Assembly: GCA_039933105.1 (NCBI GenBank)
Contig: JBDTOT010000015.1
Location: 1-64,000 of the forward strand
DNA: 64,000 nt
Reading direction: 5' to 3'
Origin: FEN-1219 sp039933105
GTDB taxonomy: Bacteria; Pseudomonadota; Gammaproteobacteria; Steroidobacterales; Rariloculaceae
Shown: in pieces, positions 52,851 to 61,213 of the stretch
How positions within the stretch are numbered: position 1 is the first letter of the stretch
Layout: each line of letters starts with the position of its first letter
Made by a program: the position numbers and the translations under genes
Notes under the pieces: model-generated
What the model was told of the DNA's origin: nothing
Databases searched by the model: none
What the model saw: the letters and a program-made list of their open reading frames with translations, nothing else

Positions 52851-53105
52851 TTACACGCGCCGCTTGGCGATGACGCTCCAGAAGAAGAGAACGACAATGG
52901 CCCCGACGACTGCACCGATGAGTCCGGCACCCTCTCCCGGCGCATACCATCCAAGCGCTTGCCCTAGATAGCTCGCGACGACCGCTCCCACGACACCGAG
53001 AAGGGCCGTCAATACGAAACCCGAGGGCTCGTTGCTGCCCGGCATGATGAATTTGGCGATCACGCCAGCGACGAACCCAACGATGATCGTCCAAATAATA
53101 CCCAT
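52851..53105 (-). CDS. GlsB/YeaQ/YmgE-family membrane protein
   Basis: An 84-residue transglycosylase-associated-type protein with three hydrophobic segments: IIWTIIVGFVAGVIAKFIMPG, GFVLTALLGVVGAVVASYLGQ, and LIGAVVGAIVVLFFWSVI. Gly-rich membrane pattern and length match the family, whose members are stress-inducible in enterics. It lies in the group with YidB-like and DUF4142 genes. Confidence 0.9.
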   Translation of the reverse strand: MGIIWTIIVGFVAGVIAKFIMPGSNEPSGFVLTALLGVVGAVVASYLGQALGWYAPGEGAGLIGAVVGAIVVLFFWSVIAKRRV

Positions 53106-53149
53106 GGTTAACTCCGTATTGGTGGGGCCGAGCTACGTCTAAGAACCCT

Positions 53150-53311
53150 TCAGCTCTTCAAGCTGTCAGGCACTCTTCCGCAGTTCTCCGCGAGCTTTCG
53201 CATTACCGCCTTCGACAGCGCGATGTTCTGCTCTGCACTGACGTCAGCCCCCGCACGAACATTCATTTCCCGCGCGAGGGTTTTTCGCGCCGCGAGGCTC
53301 GAGAGGCTCAT
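53150..53311 (-). CDS. Small conserved-looking protein, 53 residues
   Basis: A short soluble protein MSLSSLAARKTLAREMNVRA..., with one Cys near the end (ENCGRVPDSLKS). The ATG has AAGGAG 7 nt upstream, a strong ribosome site, which supports expression; a longer start at 53341 lacks this. I do not recognise a family. It lies between the YmgE-type gene and the Cys-rich small gene on the same strand. Confidence 0.6.
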   Translation of the reverse strand: MSLSSLAARKTLAREMNVRAGADVSAEQNIALSKAVMRKLAENCGRVPDSLKS

Positions 53312-53370
53312 TGATTGCTCCTTTTGCGGTCGCGGAAACATGCCTAGCCTTCATTGCACGCGACGCCGCA

Positions 53371-53619
53371 TCAAGCGGTCGCGTTCGGTGCTCGATCCTT
53401 CAATCCCTGCACTCCGTAGTGCTTCGCGCAGGTGGCGCAGCAGAAGAAATGTTCGCCAGCTTCGAGTCCGTGGCCGATGATCCGGCATTCGCAGTGCGCG
53501 CACGTCGGCGCCAGAGCGTGAATCGCGCACTCGAAGCTGTCGAAGACGTGCGAGCGTCCCGCCCGTACGATCTCGAAGCTCTTGTCGTAGTCGTTGCCAC
53601 ACACTTCACAGGTAGCCAT
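53371..53619 (-). CDS. Cys-rich small protein with three Cys pairs
   Basis: An 82-residue protein with CEVCGNDYDKSFE at the start, CAHCECRIIGHG in the middle and FFCCATCAKHYG near the end, plus HVFDSFECAIHALAPTC. It looks like a zinc-binding (treble-clef or rubredoxin-like) protein and is of a type seen as an unnamed conserved protein in many Proteobacteria. It lies in the stress-gene group, downstream of the DUF4142 gene and behind a stem-loop. Confidence 0.8.
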   Translation of the reverse strand: MATCEVCGNDYDKSFEIVRAGRSHVFDSFECAIHALAPTCAHCECRIIGHGLEAGEHFFCCATCAKHYGVQGLKDRAPNATA

Positions 53620-53640
53620 GTAGTCTTCCTCCCGAAGGAA

Positions 53641-53667
53641 GTGGCGTGAAGCGTGTCTTCACGCCAC
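53641..53667 (-). terminator. Perfect 10-bp stem-loop after the DUF4142 gene
   Basis: gtggcgtgaa (53641-53650) and ttcacgccac (53658-53667) pair without mismatch around a 7-nt loop. It is in the 85-bp gap after the DUF4142 gene and before the Cys-rich gene on the minus strand. No T-run is seen after it. Confidence 0.5.
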
Positions 53668-53704
53668 CGGAGCCATTGCGCTTCGGCCTGCCAGCCGTCT
53701 CTCG

Positions 53705-54295
53705 CTATGAAGTCGGGAGCGAATCCGCCATCTCCTTGTGTCGCTTGAGGGTCGGCAGAGTTTTCCGCGCGAACGCGGCGATGTCGCTGTCCGAGGACTT
53801 GGCCGCGCCTTCGAACAGGGCGATCGCCTTGTCGTGATCCTCCATCATCTGCTTCGAGTACGCGGCATCGAAGTCGACGCCGGATTTGGAGCCGAGCTTC
53901 TGAACAATGGCGGTGTGCTCACTGTCCAAAGTGCTCGGCACTGCCAGACCCTTCGTCTTTGCCAGCGCGGCGAGCTCGGTATTCGCCTTGCTGTGATCTT
54001 TCATCATCTCCTCGCCGAACTTGCGAACGTTCGGGTCGTTGGCCATGGTTTGCGCGAGCTTGCCGAGTTCCACCTCCGTCATGCCGTCCAGAGCGGCCAT
54101 CTTGACGAACATGGCCGGGGCAGTGCTGCTGTTGTCGCCCACTATTGCCTCGTATTTATGTGCCGATGACTGGTGCTCGTGCGAAGGCACTGTCGTGTCT
54201 GGTGTGTCGTCACTACTCTGGCGTTGTGCTTCCGCCGTGGCGACCGCGAACGCGCCTATCACGCCGGCCAGCGCAATGTATTTGCCAGTGTTCAT
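53705..54295 (-). CDS. DUF4142-family secreted protein
   Basis: A 196-residue protein with signal peptide (VATAEA). The ferritin-like helical DUF4142 domain is seen from MFVKMAALDGMTEVELGKLAQTMANDPNVRKFGEEMMKDHSKANTELAALAKTKG and FDAAYSKQMMEDHDKAIALFEGAAK. No clear metal ligand set is obvious. The start at MNTGKY is used because it begins the signal peptide and has AAGGA upstream. Confidence 0.88.
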   Translation of the reverse strand: MNTGKYIALAGVIGAFAVATAEAQRQSSDDTPDTTVPSHEHQSSAHKYEAIVGDNSSTAPAMFVKMAALDGMTEVELGKLAQTMANDPNVRKFGEEMMKDHSKANTELAALAKTKGLAVPSTLDSEHTAIVQKLGSKSGVDFDAAYSKQMMEDHDKAIALFEGAAKSSDSDIAAFARKTLPTLKRHKEMADSLPTS

Positions 54296-54495
54296 GCGTG
54301 GATCCTTCTTGCTGTGATGGTGAGCCTCCAAGGCTAGGCGCCTCGTTTGAGGGTCGCCGTCAGACACCTGCGTTCGCGAGGGTGAGCCAATGCCTACACG
54401 TGCAGTTCAAACGAGCCCCGCGGGGGCGCGTCGGGGGCGTCTCCGCCGGGCGGTTCGTGATATAGGTATGCGGCGCCCCCTTCGGCTATCGCACC

Positions 54496-55440
54496 ATGTC
54501 AGCCTCCGTCGTACTCATTGCCGCGCCCGAGCTAGCCGACTACGGATTTCCCAACGGCCATCCGTTCGGAACGGATCGCTACGCGGCGTTCATGACGGAG
54601 CTCGAGCGCTCCGCCGTCGGGCCGAAGCTCGAACGTCGTGCACCCCGCCGTGCCACGCGCGCCGAGATCGAGTATTTCCACGCGCCGCAATACGTCGACC
54701 GCGTGATCCGGTTGTCGAAGCTCGGCACCGGCTTGCTCGATGCCGGAGACACGCCGGCATTTCCCGGCGTTTACGAAGCGGCCGCGACCGTCGTGGGCGG
54801 CACGCTCGAAGCGCTTGCCGCGATCATCGCCGGGCCCGTGCGGCACGCGTTCATCCCGATCGGCGGCTTGCATCACGCCACGCGCGATAGCGCCGCGGGC
54901 TTTTGCGTGTTCAACGACTGCGGCATCGCAATCGAGGCCGCACGCCGACTGCACGGGATTCGCCGCGTGGCCTACGTCGATATCGATGCCCATCATGGCG
55001 ACGGCGTGTTCTATGCGTTCGAGGAAGATCCGGATGTGCTCGACGCCGATTTGCACGAGGACGGACGGTTCCTGTATCCCGGCACCGGCAATCGCAGCGA
55101 AACCGGTCGAGGACGGGCCCAAGGCACGAAGTTGAACATTCCGCTGCCGCCTGGCGCCGACGATGCGACGTTTCTGAAGGCATGGGACGAGGTCGAGGAG
55201 TATCTCGATGCCGCGAAACCCGAGTTGATTCTGCTGCAATGCGGCGCCGATTCGCTCGGCGGTGATCCCATCACGCACCTCAAGCTCACGGCCGAAGCTC
55301 ATGCGCACGCGGCCCGCCGGCTCGGCGTGCTCGCGGAACGGCATGCCGGTGGTCGCGTGCTCGGTATGGGGGGCGGCGGTTACAACCGCGCGAATCTCGC
55401 GCGTGCATGGACGCGCGTGGTGGAAGAGCTGGCGGGTTGA
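54496..55440 (+). CDS. AcuC/histone-deacetylase-fold amidohydrolase
   Basis: A 314-residue zinc amidohydrolase of the arginase/deacetylase fold. The catalytic His pair is GGLHHATRDSAAGFCVFND, the zinc Asp/His motif YVDIDAHHGDGVFYAF, and further motifs are LLQCGADSLGGDP and GMGGGGYN. Bacterial members remove acetyl groups from lysine or polyamines; AcuC acts on acetyl-CoA synthetase. glyA starts 2 nt after the stop, so the two are co-transcribed. Confidence 0.9.
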   Translation: MSASVVLIAAPELADYGFPNGHPFGTDRYAAFMTELERSAVGPKLERRAPRRATRAEIEYFHAPQYVDRVIRLSKLGTGLLDAGDTPAFPGVYEAAATVVGGTLEALAAIIAGPVRHAFIPIGGLHHATRDSAAGFCVFNDCGIAIEAARRLHGIRRVAYVDIDAHHGDGVFYAFEEDPDVLDADLHEDGRFLYPGTGNRSETGRGRAQGTKLNIPLPPGADDATFLKAWDEVEEYLDAAKPELILLQCGADSLGGDPITHLKLTAEAHAHAARRLGVLAERHAGGRVLGMGGGGYNRANLARAWTRVVEELAG

Positions 55441-55442
55441 GC

Positions 55443-56714
55443 ATGTTCGACGCACGCAGCCTCGCCGCTCTCGACCCGCAGCTTGCCGACGCGCTGAAGG
55501 CCGAGCGCGTGCGGCAGGAAAGCTACCTCGAGCTGATCGCCTCGGAAAATTACGTAAGCCCGCGCGTGCTCGAGGCGCAGGGCTCGCTGCTGACGAACAA
55601 ATACGCCGATGGCTACGTCGGCGATCGTCACTACGCGGGGTGCGAACAGGCCGATGTCGCCGAGTCCCTTGCAATCGAAAGAGCGGGGCGATTGTTCGGC
55701 GCAGGTTACGCGAACGTTCAGCCGTATTCGGGCTCGCAAGCGAATCTCGCGGCGTATCTCGCATTGCTCGCGCCCGGCGACACGCTGCTCGGCATGCGTC
55801 CGGCGCACGGTGGCCATCGCACGCATGGCGCCGCCGACAATCAATCCGGCAGTCTCTACAACGTCGTGCTGTACGACGTCGATGCCACCACGGCTCTGAT
55901 CGACTACGAACAGGTAGCCGCCCTCGCTCGCGCTCATCCGCCGAAGCTCATCGTTGCCGGTTTTTCGGCGTATTCGCGAGTCGTCGACTGGGCACGGTTT
56001 CGTACGATCGCTGACGATGTCGGCGCTCTGCTCTTGGCCGACATCGCGCATGTCGCCGGGCTCGTCGCGGCTGAGCTCTATCCGAACCCCGTGCCGCTCG
56101 CCGATCTCGTAACCACGACTACGCACAAGACGTTGCGTGGGCCGCGTGGCGGAATGATCCTCGCGGCTCGCAGATCGGAACTCACCGAGCGCGTCGACGC
56201 AGCCGTCTTTCCGGGCACGCAAGGCGGGCCTCTGATGCACATCATTGCGGCGAAGGCAGTGGCGTTCGCCGAAGCCCTGGAACCCGAATTCGCGGCGTAC
56301 CAGCGGCAGGTGCTCGCGAATTCGCGGCTGCTTTCCGCGGTGCTGATCGAGCGCGGCTACCCCGTGCTGACAGGGGGCACCGACAACCACATGCTGCTCG
56401 TCGATCTGCGCCGCGCGCCGCTCGACGCAATGCGCGCGGAGCGTGCGCTGCACGCCGCTCACATCGCCGTGAACCGCGCTTCGTTGCCTGGCGAGATCGG
56501 TAGCGAGCCGACACAAGGCAACGGCGGCTTGCGCCTCGGCACGCCGGCTATCACGACCCGCGGGCTCGGCGCCCGCGAAACCCGCGATCTCGCCGGTTGG
56601 ATCGCCGACCTCTTCGACGCTCGTGGCAGCGACGCTGCAGTGGCGCGCGTTCGTGCGCAGGTCCTCGATCTCTGCGCCGCCTTCCCGGTCTACTCCCCCC
56701 AACAAAAAGGATAG
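55443..56714 (+). CDS. glyA: Serine hydroxymethyltransferase
   Basis: A PLP enzyme interconverting serine and glycine with tetrahydrofolate. The 423-residue protein has ESYLELIASENYVSPRVLEAQGS, the Schiff-base lysine in TTTTHKTLRGPRGG, and the usual HVAGLVAAELYPNP. Several normally constant phrases are changed, for example GYVGDRHYAGCE where GYPGKRYYGGCE is typical, and GGHRTHGAADN in place of GGHLTHG. The start is the ATG 2 nt after the deacetylase gene. Folate and PLP motifs are intact, so activity is likely but a divergent member of the family is possible. Confidence 0.92.
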   Translation: MFDARSLAALDPQLADALKAERVRQESYLELIASENYVSPRVLEAQGSLLTNKYADGYVGDRHYAGCEQADVAESLAIERAGRLFGAGYANVQPYSGSQANLAAYLALLAPGDTLLGMRPAHGGHRTHGAADNQSGSLYNVVLYDVDATTALIDYEQVAALARAHPPKLIVAGFSAYSRVVDWARFRTIADDVGALLLADIAHVAGLVAAELYPNPVPLADLVTTTTHKTLRGPRGGMILAARRSELTERVDAAVFPGTQGGPLMHIIAAKAVAFAEALEPEFAAYQRQVLANSRLLSAVLIERGYPVLTGGTDNHMLLVDLRRAPLDAMRAERALHAAHIAVNRASLPGEIGSEPTQGNGGLRLGTPAITTRGLGARETRDLAGWIADLFDARGSDAAVARVRAQVLDLCAAFPVYSPQQKG

Positions 56715-56772
56715 CGGCCCACACCAGGCGCCGACTCGGGACTCAACTGGCACGCGGTCAAACGCCGCAAGG

Positions 56773-56778
56773 TAGAAT
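56773..56778 (+). promoter_or_regulatory. -10-like element next to the nrdR start
   Basis: TAGAAT ends 6 nt before the GTG of nrdR, so transcription from it would give a nearly leaderless nrdR mRNA. No -35 match is found 17-18 nt upstream, so this is tentative. Confidence 0.3.
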
Positions 56779-56784
56779 CCCCAC

Positions 56785-57297
56785 GTGCATTGCCCGTTTT
56801 GCAGCTTCGAAGACACCAAAGTCATCGACTCGCGTTTGGCCGGCGAAGGTCGCCAAGTGCGCCGACGTCGCGAGTGCCTGTCGTGTGGCGAACGCTTCAC
56901 CACCTTCGAGCAGCCCGAGCTTGTCATGCCGTACGTCGTCAAGCGCGACGATCGCCGCGAGCCGTTCGACGAGAACAAGCTGCGCAACGGGTTTCTGAAC
57001 GCCCTGCAGAAGCGTCCCGTGCAGCGCGAGGACATTGAACGCAGCATCGAGCACGTCGTGCATGCGCTCCAGACGCTGGGTGAGCGCGAAGTGCTGAGCC
57101 GGCTCGTCGGCGACCTCGTGATGGAGGAGTTGCGCCGACTCGACGAAGTCGCGTATGTACGGTTCGCGTCCGTGTACCGCAGTTTTCAGGACGTCACCGA
57201 GTTTCAGCAGGAGATCGAACGGCTGCAGGCCATGCCGGACCCGCGTGCGAGCCGCGAGCAGATGTCCTTGCCGATCGACGAGACGAAAAAGAAATGA
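56785..57297 (+). CDS. nrdR: Transcriptional repressor NrdR
   Basis: Represses ribonucleotide reductase genes in an ATP/dATP-dependent way. The 170-residue protein has an N-terminal zinc ribbon (CPFCSFEDTKVIDSR ... RRECLSCGERFTTFE) and a C-terminal ATP-cone (VVKRDDRREPFDENKLRNGF, VAYVRFASVYRSFQD). The start is GTG. It lies before ribD, the usual place in Gammaproteobacteria. Confidence 0.96.
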   Translation: MHCPFCSFEDTKVIDSRLAGEGRQVRRRRECLSCGERFTTFEQPELVMPYVVKRDDRREPFDENKLRNGFLNALQKRPVQREDIERSIEHVVHALQTLGEREVLSRLVGDLVMEELRRLDEVAYVRFASVYRSFQDVTEFQQEIERLQAMPDPRASREQMSLPIDETKKK

Positions 57298-57318
57298 TCC
57301 TGCGAGGGAGTGCGTCGC

Positions 57319-58467
57319 GTGGCTAGCGCCGACGATCACCGCTACATGGCCGAAGCGCTGCGCCTTGCGGCGAACGGTCAGTACGATACCGCGCCCAATC
57401 CCGCGGTGGGCTGCGTGCTCGTGAAGGACGGCCAGGTGGTAGGCACCGGTTGGACCGCGCCCGCCGGCGGGCCGCACGCAGAGCGCGTCGCGCTCGCGGC
57501 CGCGGGTGCGCAAGCGCGCGGTGCGACCGCATACGCGACGCTCGAGCCGTGTTGTCACACGGGTCGTACGGGTCCGTGCACGCGTGCGCTGATCGAGGCG
57601 GGTGTCGCGCGCGTGGTGTTCGCCGGCCACGATCCGAATCCGCGCGTAAACGGCGGCGGCGGGAAAGAGCTCGCCGCTGCAGGTATCGCGGTCGAAGGCG
57701 GCGTGCTCGAGCAGACTGCCGAGCCGTTGAACCGCGGCTTCTTCACGCGCATGCGCACAGGGCTGCCGTGGGTTCGCAGCAAGCTCGCGGTGTCTCTCGA
57801 TGGGCGAACTGCCCTCGCGAACGGCGTGAGCCAATGGATCACGAGCGTGGAGGCGCGCAGCGACGTGCACCGGTGGCGGGCGCGATCGAGCGCAATACTG
57901 ACCGGGAGCGGCACGATCGTCGACGACGATCCGTCGTTGAACGCGCGCCGCGATGAAGCCGGCATCGACATCGGCGTAGGCATCAAGCAGCCGCTGCGAG
58001 CGATCGTCGATGCGCGTCTGCGCACTCCCGTGACCGCTAAGACGCTGCGCTTGCCGGGTGAAGTGCTCGTGCTGACGAGTCGCAGTGTCGATGATCCGGC
58101 TGCCGTTGCCCTTCGCAAAGCGGGTGCCCGCGTCGAGACCGTTGCCGGCGACGCCGAGCACTGCGACCTGCGCGCGGTGCTCGTACGGCTCGCAGAGCAG
58201 GAGATCAATGACGTGTGGGTCGAAGCCGGCGCAGGCTTCAACGGCGCGATGCTGAGGGCCGGGCTGATCGACGAACTCATCATCTATATGGCGCCGCGGT
58301 TGCTGGGTGACTCCGCCCGCGGAATGTTCAGCGTCCCGCCGCTCACTGAGCTTGAGACGGGCTGGAGCCTGACGTTCGACGACATCAGCCGTGTCGGCCC
58401 CGACTTGCGGATCACGGCACGGGTCAGTAGGGTGGCGAGCGCTGAGGGGCCTGTCGCAGGCCACTAG
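57319..58467 (+). CDS. ribD: Riboflavin biosynthesis deaminase/reductase
   Basis: Bifunctional: deaminates and then reduces the pyrimidine intermediate of riboflavin synthesis. The deaminase part has PAGGPHAERVALAAAG and TLEPCCHTGRTGPCTRALI with the zinc His and two Cys; the C-terminal reductase has SLDGRTAL and AGAGFNGAMLRAGLIDEL. Length 382 residues. The GTG at 57319 follows a GAGGGA ribosome site; an upstream GTG (57310) overlaps that site. Confidence 0.95.
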   Translation: MASADDHRYMAEALRLAANGQYDTAPNPAVGCVLVKDGQVVGTGWTAPAGGPHAERVALAAAGAQARGATAYATLEPCCHTGRTGPCTRALIEAGVARVVFAGHDPNPRVNGGGGKELAAAGIAVEGGVLEQTAEPLNRGFFTRMRTGLPWVRSKLAVSLDGRTALANGVSQWITSVEARSDVHRWRARSSAILTGSGTIVDDDPSLNARRDEAGIDIGVGIKQPLRAIVDARLRTPVTAKTLRLPGEVLVLTSRSVDDPAAVALRKAGARVETVAGDAEHCDLRAVLVRLAEQEINDVWVEAGAGFNGAMLRAGLIDELIIYMAPRLLGDSARGMFSVPPLTELETGWSLTFDDISRVGPDLRITARVSRVASAEGPVAGH

Positions 58468-58487
58468 ACACCGAGCGAGGCGGAAGC

Positions 58488-59138
58488 GTGTTCTCTGGCT
58501 TAGTCAAAGGTGTCGGTCGAGTCGCATCCCGCAACGATCTCGGCAAAGATCAACGTTTCACGATCGAGGTCGGTAGCGCCGCGTTGCCGCCGCTCGTCGT
58601 CGGCGCGAGCATCGCCGTGAATGGCGTTTGCCTCACGGTTGTCACCGCGGCAGGCGACCGGTTCACGGCCGACGTGTCGGGGGAGACGCTGGCCGTCACG
58701 ACGCTGGGCCGCCTTACGGCCAGCTCGCGCGTGAATCTCGAATCGCCGCTGCGCGCGGGCGACCCGCTGGACGGGCATATCGTGAGCGGTCACGTCGACG
58801 GCGTCGGTGAGGTCGCCGCCGTGGAGTCCGCCGGCCGCTCGCTCACCGTCACGATCGATGTGCCGGAGGCGCTCGCACGCTATGTCGCCACGAAGGGCTC
58901 TGTGGCCGTGGACGGCGTGAGCCTGACCGTGAACTCGGTGCGCGGCGCGCGTTTTGCGGTCAACGTCATCCCGCATACGCAGGAGAAGACGGTGATCGGC
59001 GACTACAAGGCCGGCACCGCTGTTAATATTGAGGTGGACCTGCTGGCCCGCTATCTGGAGCGGTTGCTGGAGGCACGAGGCGGCGAGAGCATCGATTTGG
59101 ATTTCCTGAAAAAACATGGTTACGCGCGTAACGACTGA
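58488..59138 (+). CDS. ribE: Riboflavin synthase alpha chain
   Basis: Dismutates two 6,7-dimethyl-8-ribityllumazine to riboflavin. The 216-residue protein has two tandem lumazine-binding barrels. Motifs include MFSGLVKGVG at the start (GTG start codon), NGVCLTVV and GHIVSGHVDGVGEV in the first barrel and VDGVSLTVNSV with IPHTQEKT in the second. It overlaps the start of the next gene by 23 nt. Confidence 0.96.
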   Translation: MFSGLVKGVGRVASRNDLGKDQRFTIEVGSAALPPLVVGASIAVNGVCLTVVTAAGDRFTADVSGETLAVTTLGRLTASSRVNLESPLRAGDPLDGHIVSGHVDGVGEVAAVESAGRSLTVTIDVPEALARYVATKGSVAVDGVSLTVNSVRGARFAVNVIPHTQEKTVIGDYKAGTAVNIEVDLLARYLERLLEARGGESIDLDFLKKHGYARND

Positions 59139-60288
59139 CACGGCCTGGTCTGGGCTCGATTCGATCGACGACATCGTCACGGCTATTGGTGCCGGCGAGA
59201 TGGTCGTGATCCTCGACGACGAGGATCGCGAGAACGAAGGCGACCTGATCATGGCCGCCTCCAAGGTGCAGGCCGAGGACGTCAACTTCATGGCGCGCTA
59301 TGGGCGCGGCCTGATCTGCCTCACGTTGACAAGGCAGCGCTGTGAGCAGCTGCGGTTGCCGCTGATGGTCAGCAACACCGACGTGCGGCGCACCACCAAC
59401 TTCACGGTCTCGATCGAAGCGGCCGAAGGCGTTACGACCGGCATCTCGGCGCACGATCGCGCGCGCACCATCCAAGCAGCCGTGGCTGCGCAAGCGCGGC
59501 CCGACGACTTGCGCCAGCCTGGGCACATCTTTCCGTTGATGGCTCAGCCCGGCGGCGTCCTGACGCGAGCCGGACACACCGAGGCTGGTTGTGATCTTGC
59601 GCGGCTCGCAGGTCTCGAGCCCGCCGCGGTCATCGTCGAGATTCTGAATGACGACGGTGGCATGGCCCGGCGCGACGATCTTCTGAAGTTCGCACGCCGC
59701 CATAAGCTGAAGATCGGCACGATCGCCGATCTCATCGAGTACCGCCTGCGCACGGAGCAGTCGGTAGAGATCATCAGCGAATCGACGGCCACGACCCAGT
59801 TCGGCGAGTTCCGGCTCGTGTGCCTCGAGGACCACGTGAATAACGCGGTGCATCTCGCATTGGTGCGGGGCAAGATCGACCCAAAGACGCCGACTCTAGT
59901 GCGCGTGCATCGGCAAGATACGCTGGCCGACGTCATCGGCATGCAGGATCCTTCCCTGCATCGCCCGCTGCGCGACGCGCTCGCAGTGATTGCGGCGCAG
60001 GAATGTGGCGTGGTCGTCCTGCTGCGGCTCGAGGAGTCGGCGCGCGACCTCATGCACGCGGTGCAATCGCTGAGCAATACCGTTCCCGAGCCCGACAAGT
60101 GCCGCGACCGCCAGATGGATTTCCGGATGTTCGGCATCGGCGCTCAGATACTCCGCGCGCTCGGTGTTCGCAGGATGCGCGTGCTCGGCGCGCCGAAGCA
60201 GTTGCATGCGCTATCGGGATTCGGCCTCGAGATTACGGAATATGTGTCGGCGGATCCTCCGGCCGAGCGGGGGAACGTTCATGGATGA
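59116..60288 (+). CDS. ribB: DHBP synthase with inactive GTP cyclohydrolase II-like domain
   Basis: The N-terminal half is 3,4-dihydroxy-2-butanone 4-phosphate synthase: DDEDRENEGDLIMAASKV, GRGLICLTLTRQRC, TTGISAHDRARTI and PGGVLTRAGHTEAGCDLARLAG. The C-terminal half has the GTP cyclohydrolase II fold (VRVHRQDTLADVIGMQ ... ALAVIAAQECGVVVLL ... NTVPEPDKC) but lacks the zinc-binding cysteine motif, so it is probably inactive for GTP. This RibBX-like form is common in Gammaproteobacteria and implies that a real RibA lies elsewhere. The start overlaps ribE. Confidence 0.93.
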   Translation: MVTRVTTDTAWSGLDSIDDIVTAIGAGEMVVILDDEDRENEGDLIMAASKVQAEDVNFMARYGRGLICLTLTRQRCEQLRLPLMVSNTDVRRTTNFTVSIEAAEGVTTGISAHDRARTIQAAVAAQARPDDLRQPGHIFPLMAQPGGVLTRAGHTEAGCDLARLAGLEPAAVIVEILNDDGGMARRDDLLKFARRHKLKIGTIADLIEYRLRTEQSVEIISESTATTQFGEFRLVCLEDHVNNAVHLALVRGKIDPKTPTLVRVHRQDTLADVIGMQDPSLHRPLRDALAVIAAQECGVVVLLRLEESARDLMHAVQSLSNTVPEPDKCRDRQMDFRMFGIGAQILRALGVRRMRVLGAPKQLHALSGFGLEITEYVSADPPAERGNVHG

Positions 60289-60760
60289 CCGCATCAAGAC
60301 GATAGAAGGCGATTTCACCGCACGTGGGCTGCGCTTCGGAATCGTCGCGGCGCGGTTCAACGATTTCATCGTCGACCGGTTACTCGACGCGGCAATTGCC
60401 ACTCTGACCAAGCACGGCGTCGCGCCGGCCGATATCGAGATCGTGCGTGTGCCTGGCGCGTTCGAAACGCCACTCGCCATCAAGAAGCTTGCGGCGAGCC
60501 GCCGCTATCAGGCGCTGATCGCCCTCGGCTGCGTGATCCGCGGCGCAACGGCGCATTTCGACTATGTGGCTGGTGAAGCGAGCCGCGGCATCTCGCACGT
60601 GAGTCTGACGGAGGAGATCCCTGTCGGTTTCGGCATCCTGACGGTCGACACGATCGAGCAAGCGATCGAGCGGGCGGGTACGAAGGCCGGCAACAAGGGC
60701 GTCGACGCAGCGCTCGCGGCGATCCAGATGGCGAACGTTCTGCGCCAGCTGGAGCAATAG
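60281..60760 (+). CDS. ribH: Lumazine synthase
   Basis: Condenses the butanone phosphate from the DHBP synthase with the ribityl-pyrimidine to make lumazine. The 159-residue protein has FGIVAARFNDFIVDRLL, VRVPGAFETPLAIKKL, GCVIRGATAHFDYVAGEASRG and GFGILTVDTIEQAIERAGTKAGNKG. The ATG lies 8 bp before the previous stop. Confidence 0.97.
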   Translation: MDDRIKTIEGDFTARGLRFGIVAARFNDFIVDRLLDAAIATLTKHGVAPADIEIVRVPGAFETPLAIKKLAASRRYQALIALGCVIRGATAHFDYVAGEASRGISHVSLTEEIPVGFGILTVDTIEQAIERAGTKAGNKGVDAALAAIQMANVLRQLEQ

Positions 60761-60763
60761 ACT

Positions 60764-61213
60764 TTGGCTCGCGACCGCGCGACACGGGCGCGTCACCTCG
60801 CGCGGGAATTGCTCGTCAAGGCGCTGTATCAGTGGCAGCTCGCCGGGCACCGCGTTCAGGAACTCAAAGCGCAATTCTCCGCGGCAGAAGACTACGAACG
60901 CTGCGATAGCGACTACTTCGGAGAACTGCTGACGACGATCATCGCTGAGGCGCCGACCCTCGACGAATTGATCGTCCGTTACGCCGTGCGTCCCATCGAG
61001 CAGCTCGACGCGGTGGGTCACGCCGTGCTGTGGCTCGGTATCGCCGAGCTCAAGCATCGGGCCGACGTTCCTACCCGGGTCGTGATCAACGAAGCCATCG
61101 AGCTCACGAAACGCTATGGCAACACCGACAGTCACAAATTCGTGAATGCGGTGCTCGACAAATGTGCCCGCGACATCCGCAGCGAGTTGAAAGCGCGCGA
61201 GACGCAGTCGTGA
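60764..61213 (+). CDS. nusB: Transcription antitermination factor NusB
   Basis: An RNA-binding helical protein that joins NusE on boxA of rRNA leader transcripts. The 149-residue protein begins at TTG 3 nt after ribH. It has RARHLARELLVKALYQWQLAG, YFGELLTTIIAEAPTLDELI and VVINEAIELTKRYGNTDSHKFVNAVLDK. Its stop shares one base with the thiL start (TGATG). Confidence 0.96.
   Translation: MARDRATRARHLARELLVKALYQWQLAGHRVQELKAQFSAAEDYERCDSDYFGELLTTIIAEAPTLDELIVRYAVRPIEQLDAVGHAVLWLGIAELKHRADVPTRVVINEAIELTKRYGNTDSHKFVNAVLDKCARDIRSELKARETQS

Noticed and set aside
55380..58464. Two long minus-strand frames of over 550 residues
   Set aside because: They lie opposite glyA, nrdR and ribD, which are certain; composition is Arg/His-rich as in other shadows.
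57298..58487. FMN riboswitch ahead of the riboflavin genes
   Set aside because: Gaps between nrdR, ribD and ribE are about 20 nt, far too short, and no such structure is seen.
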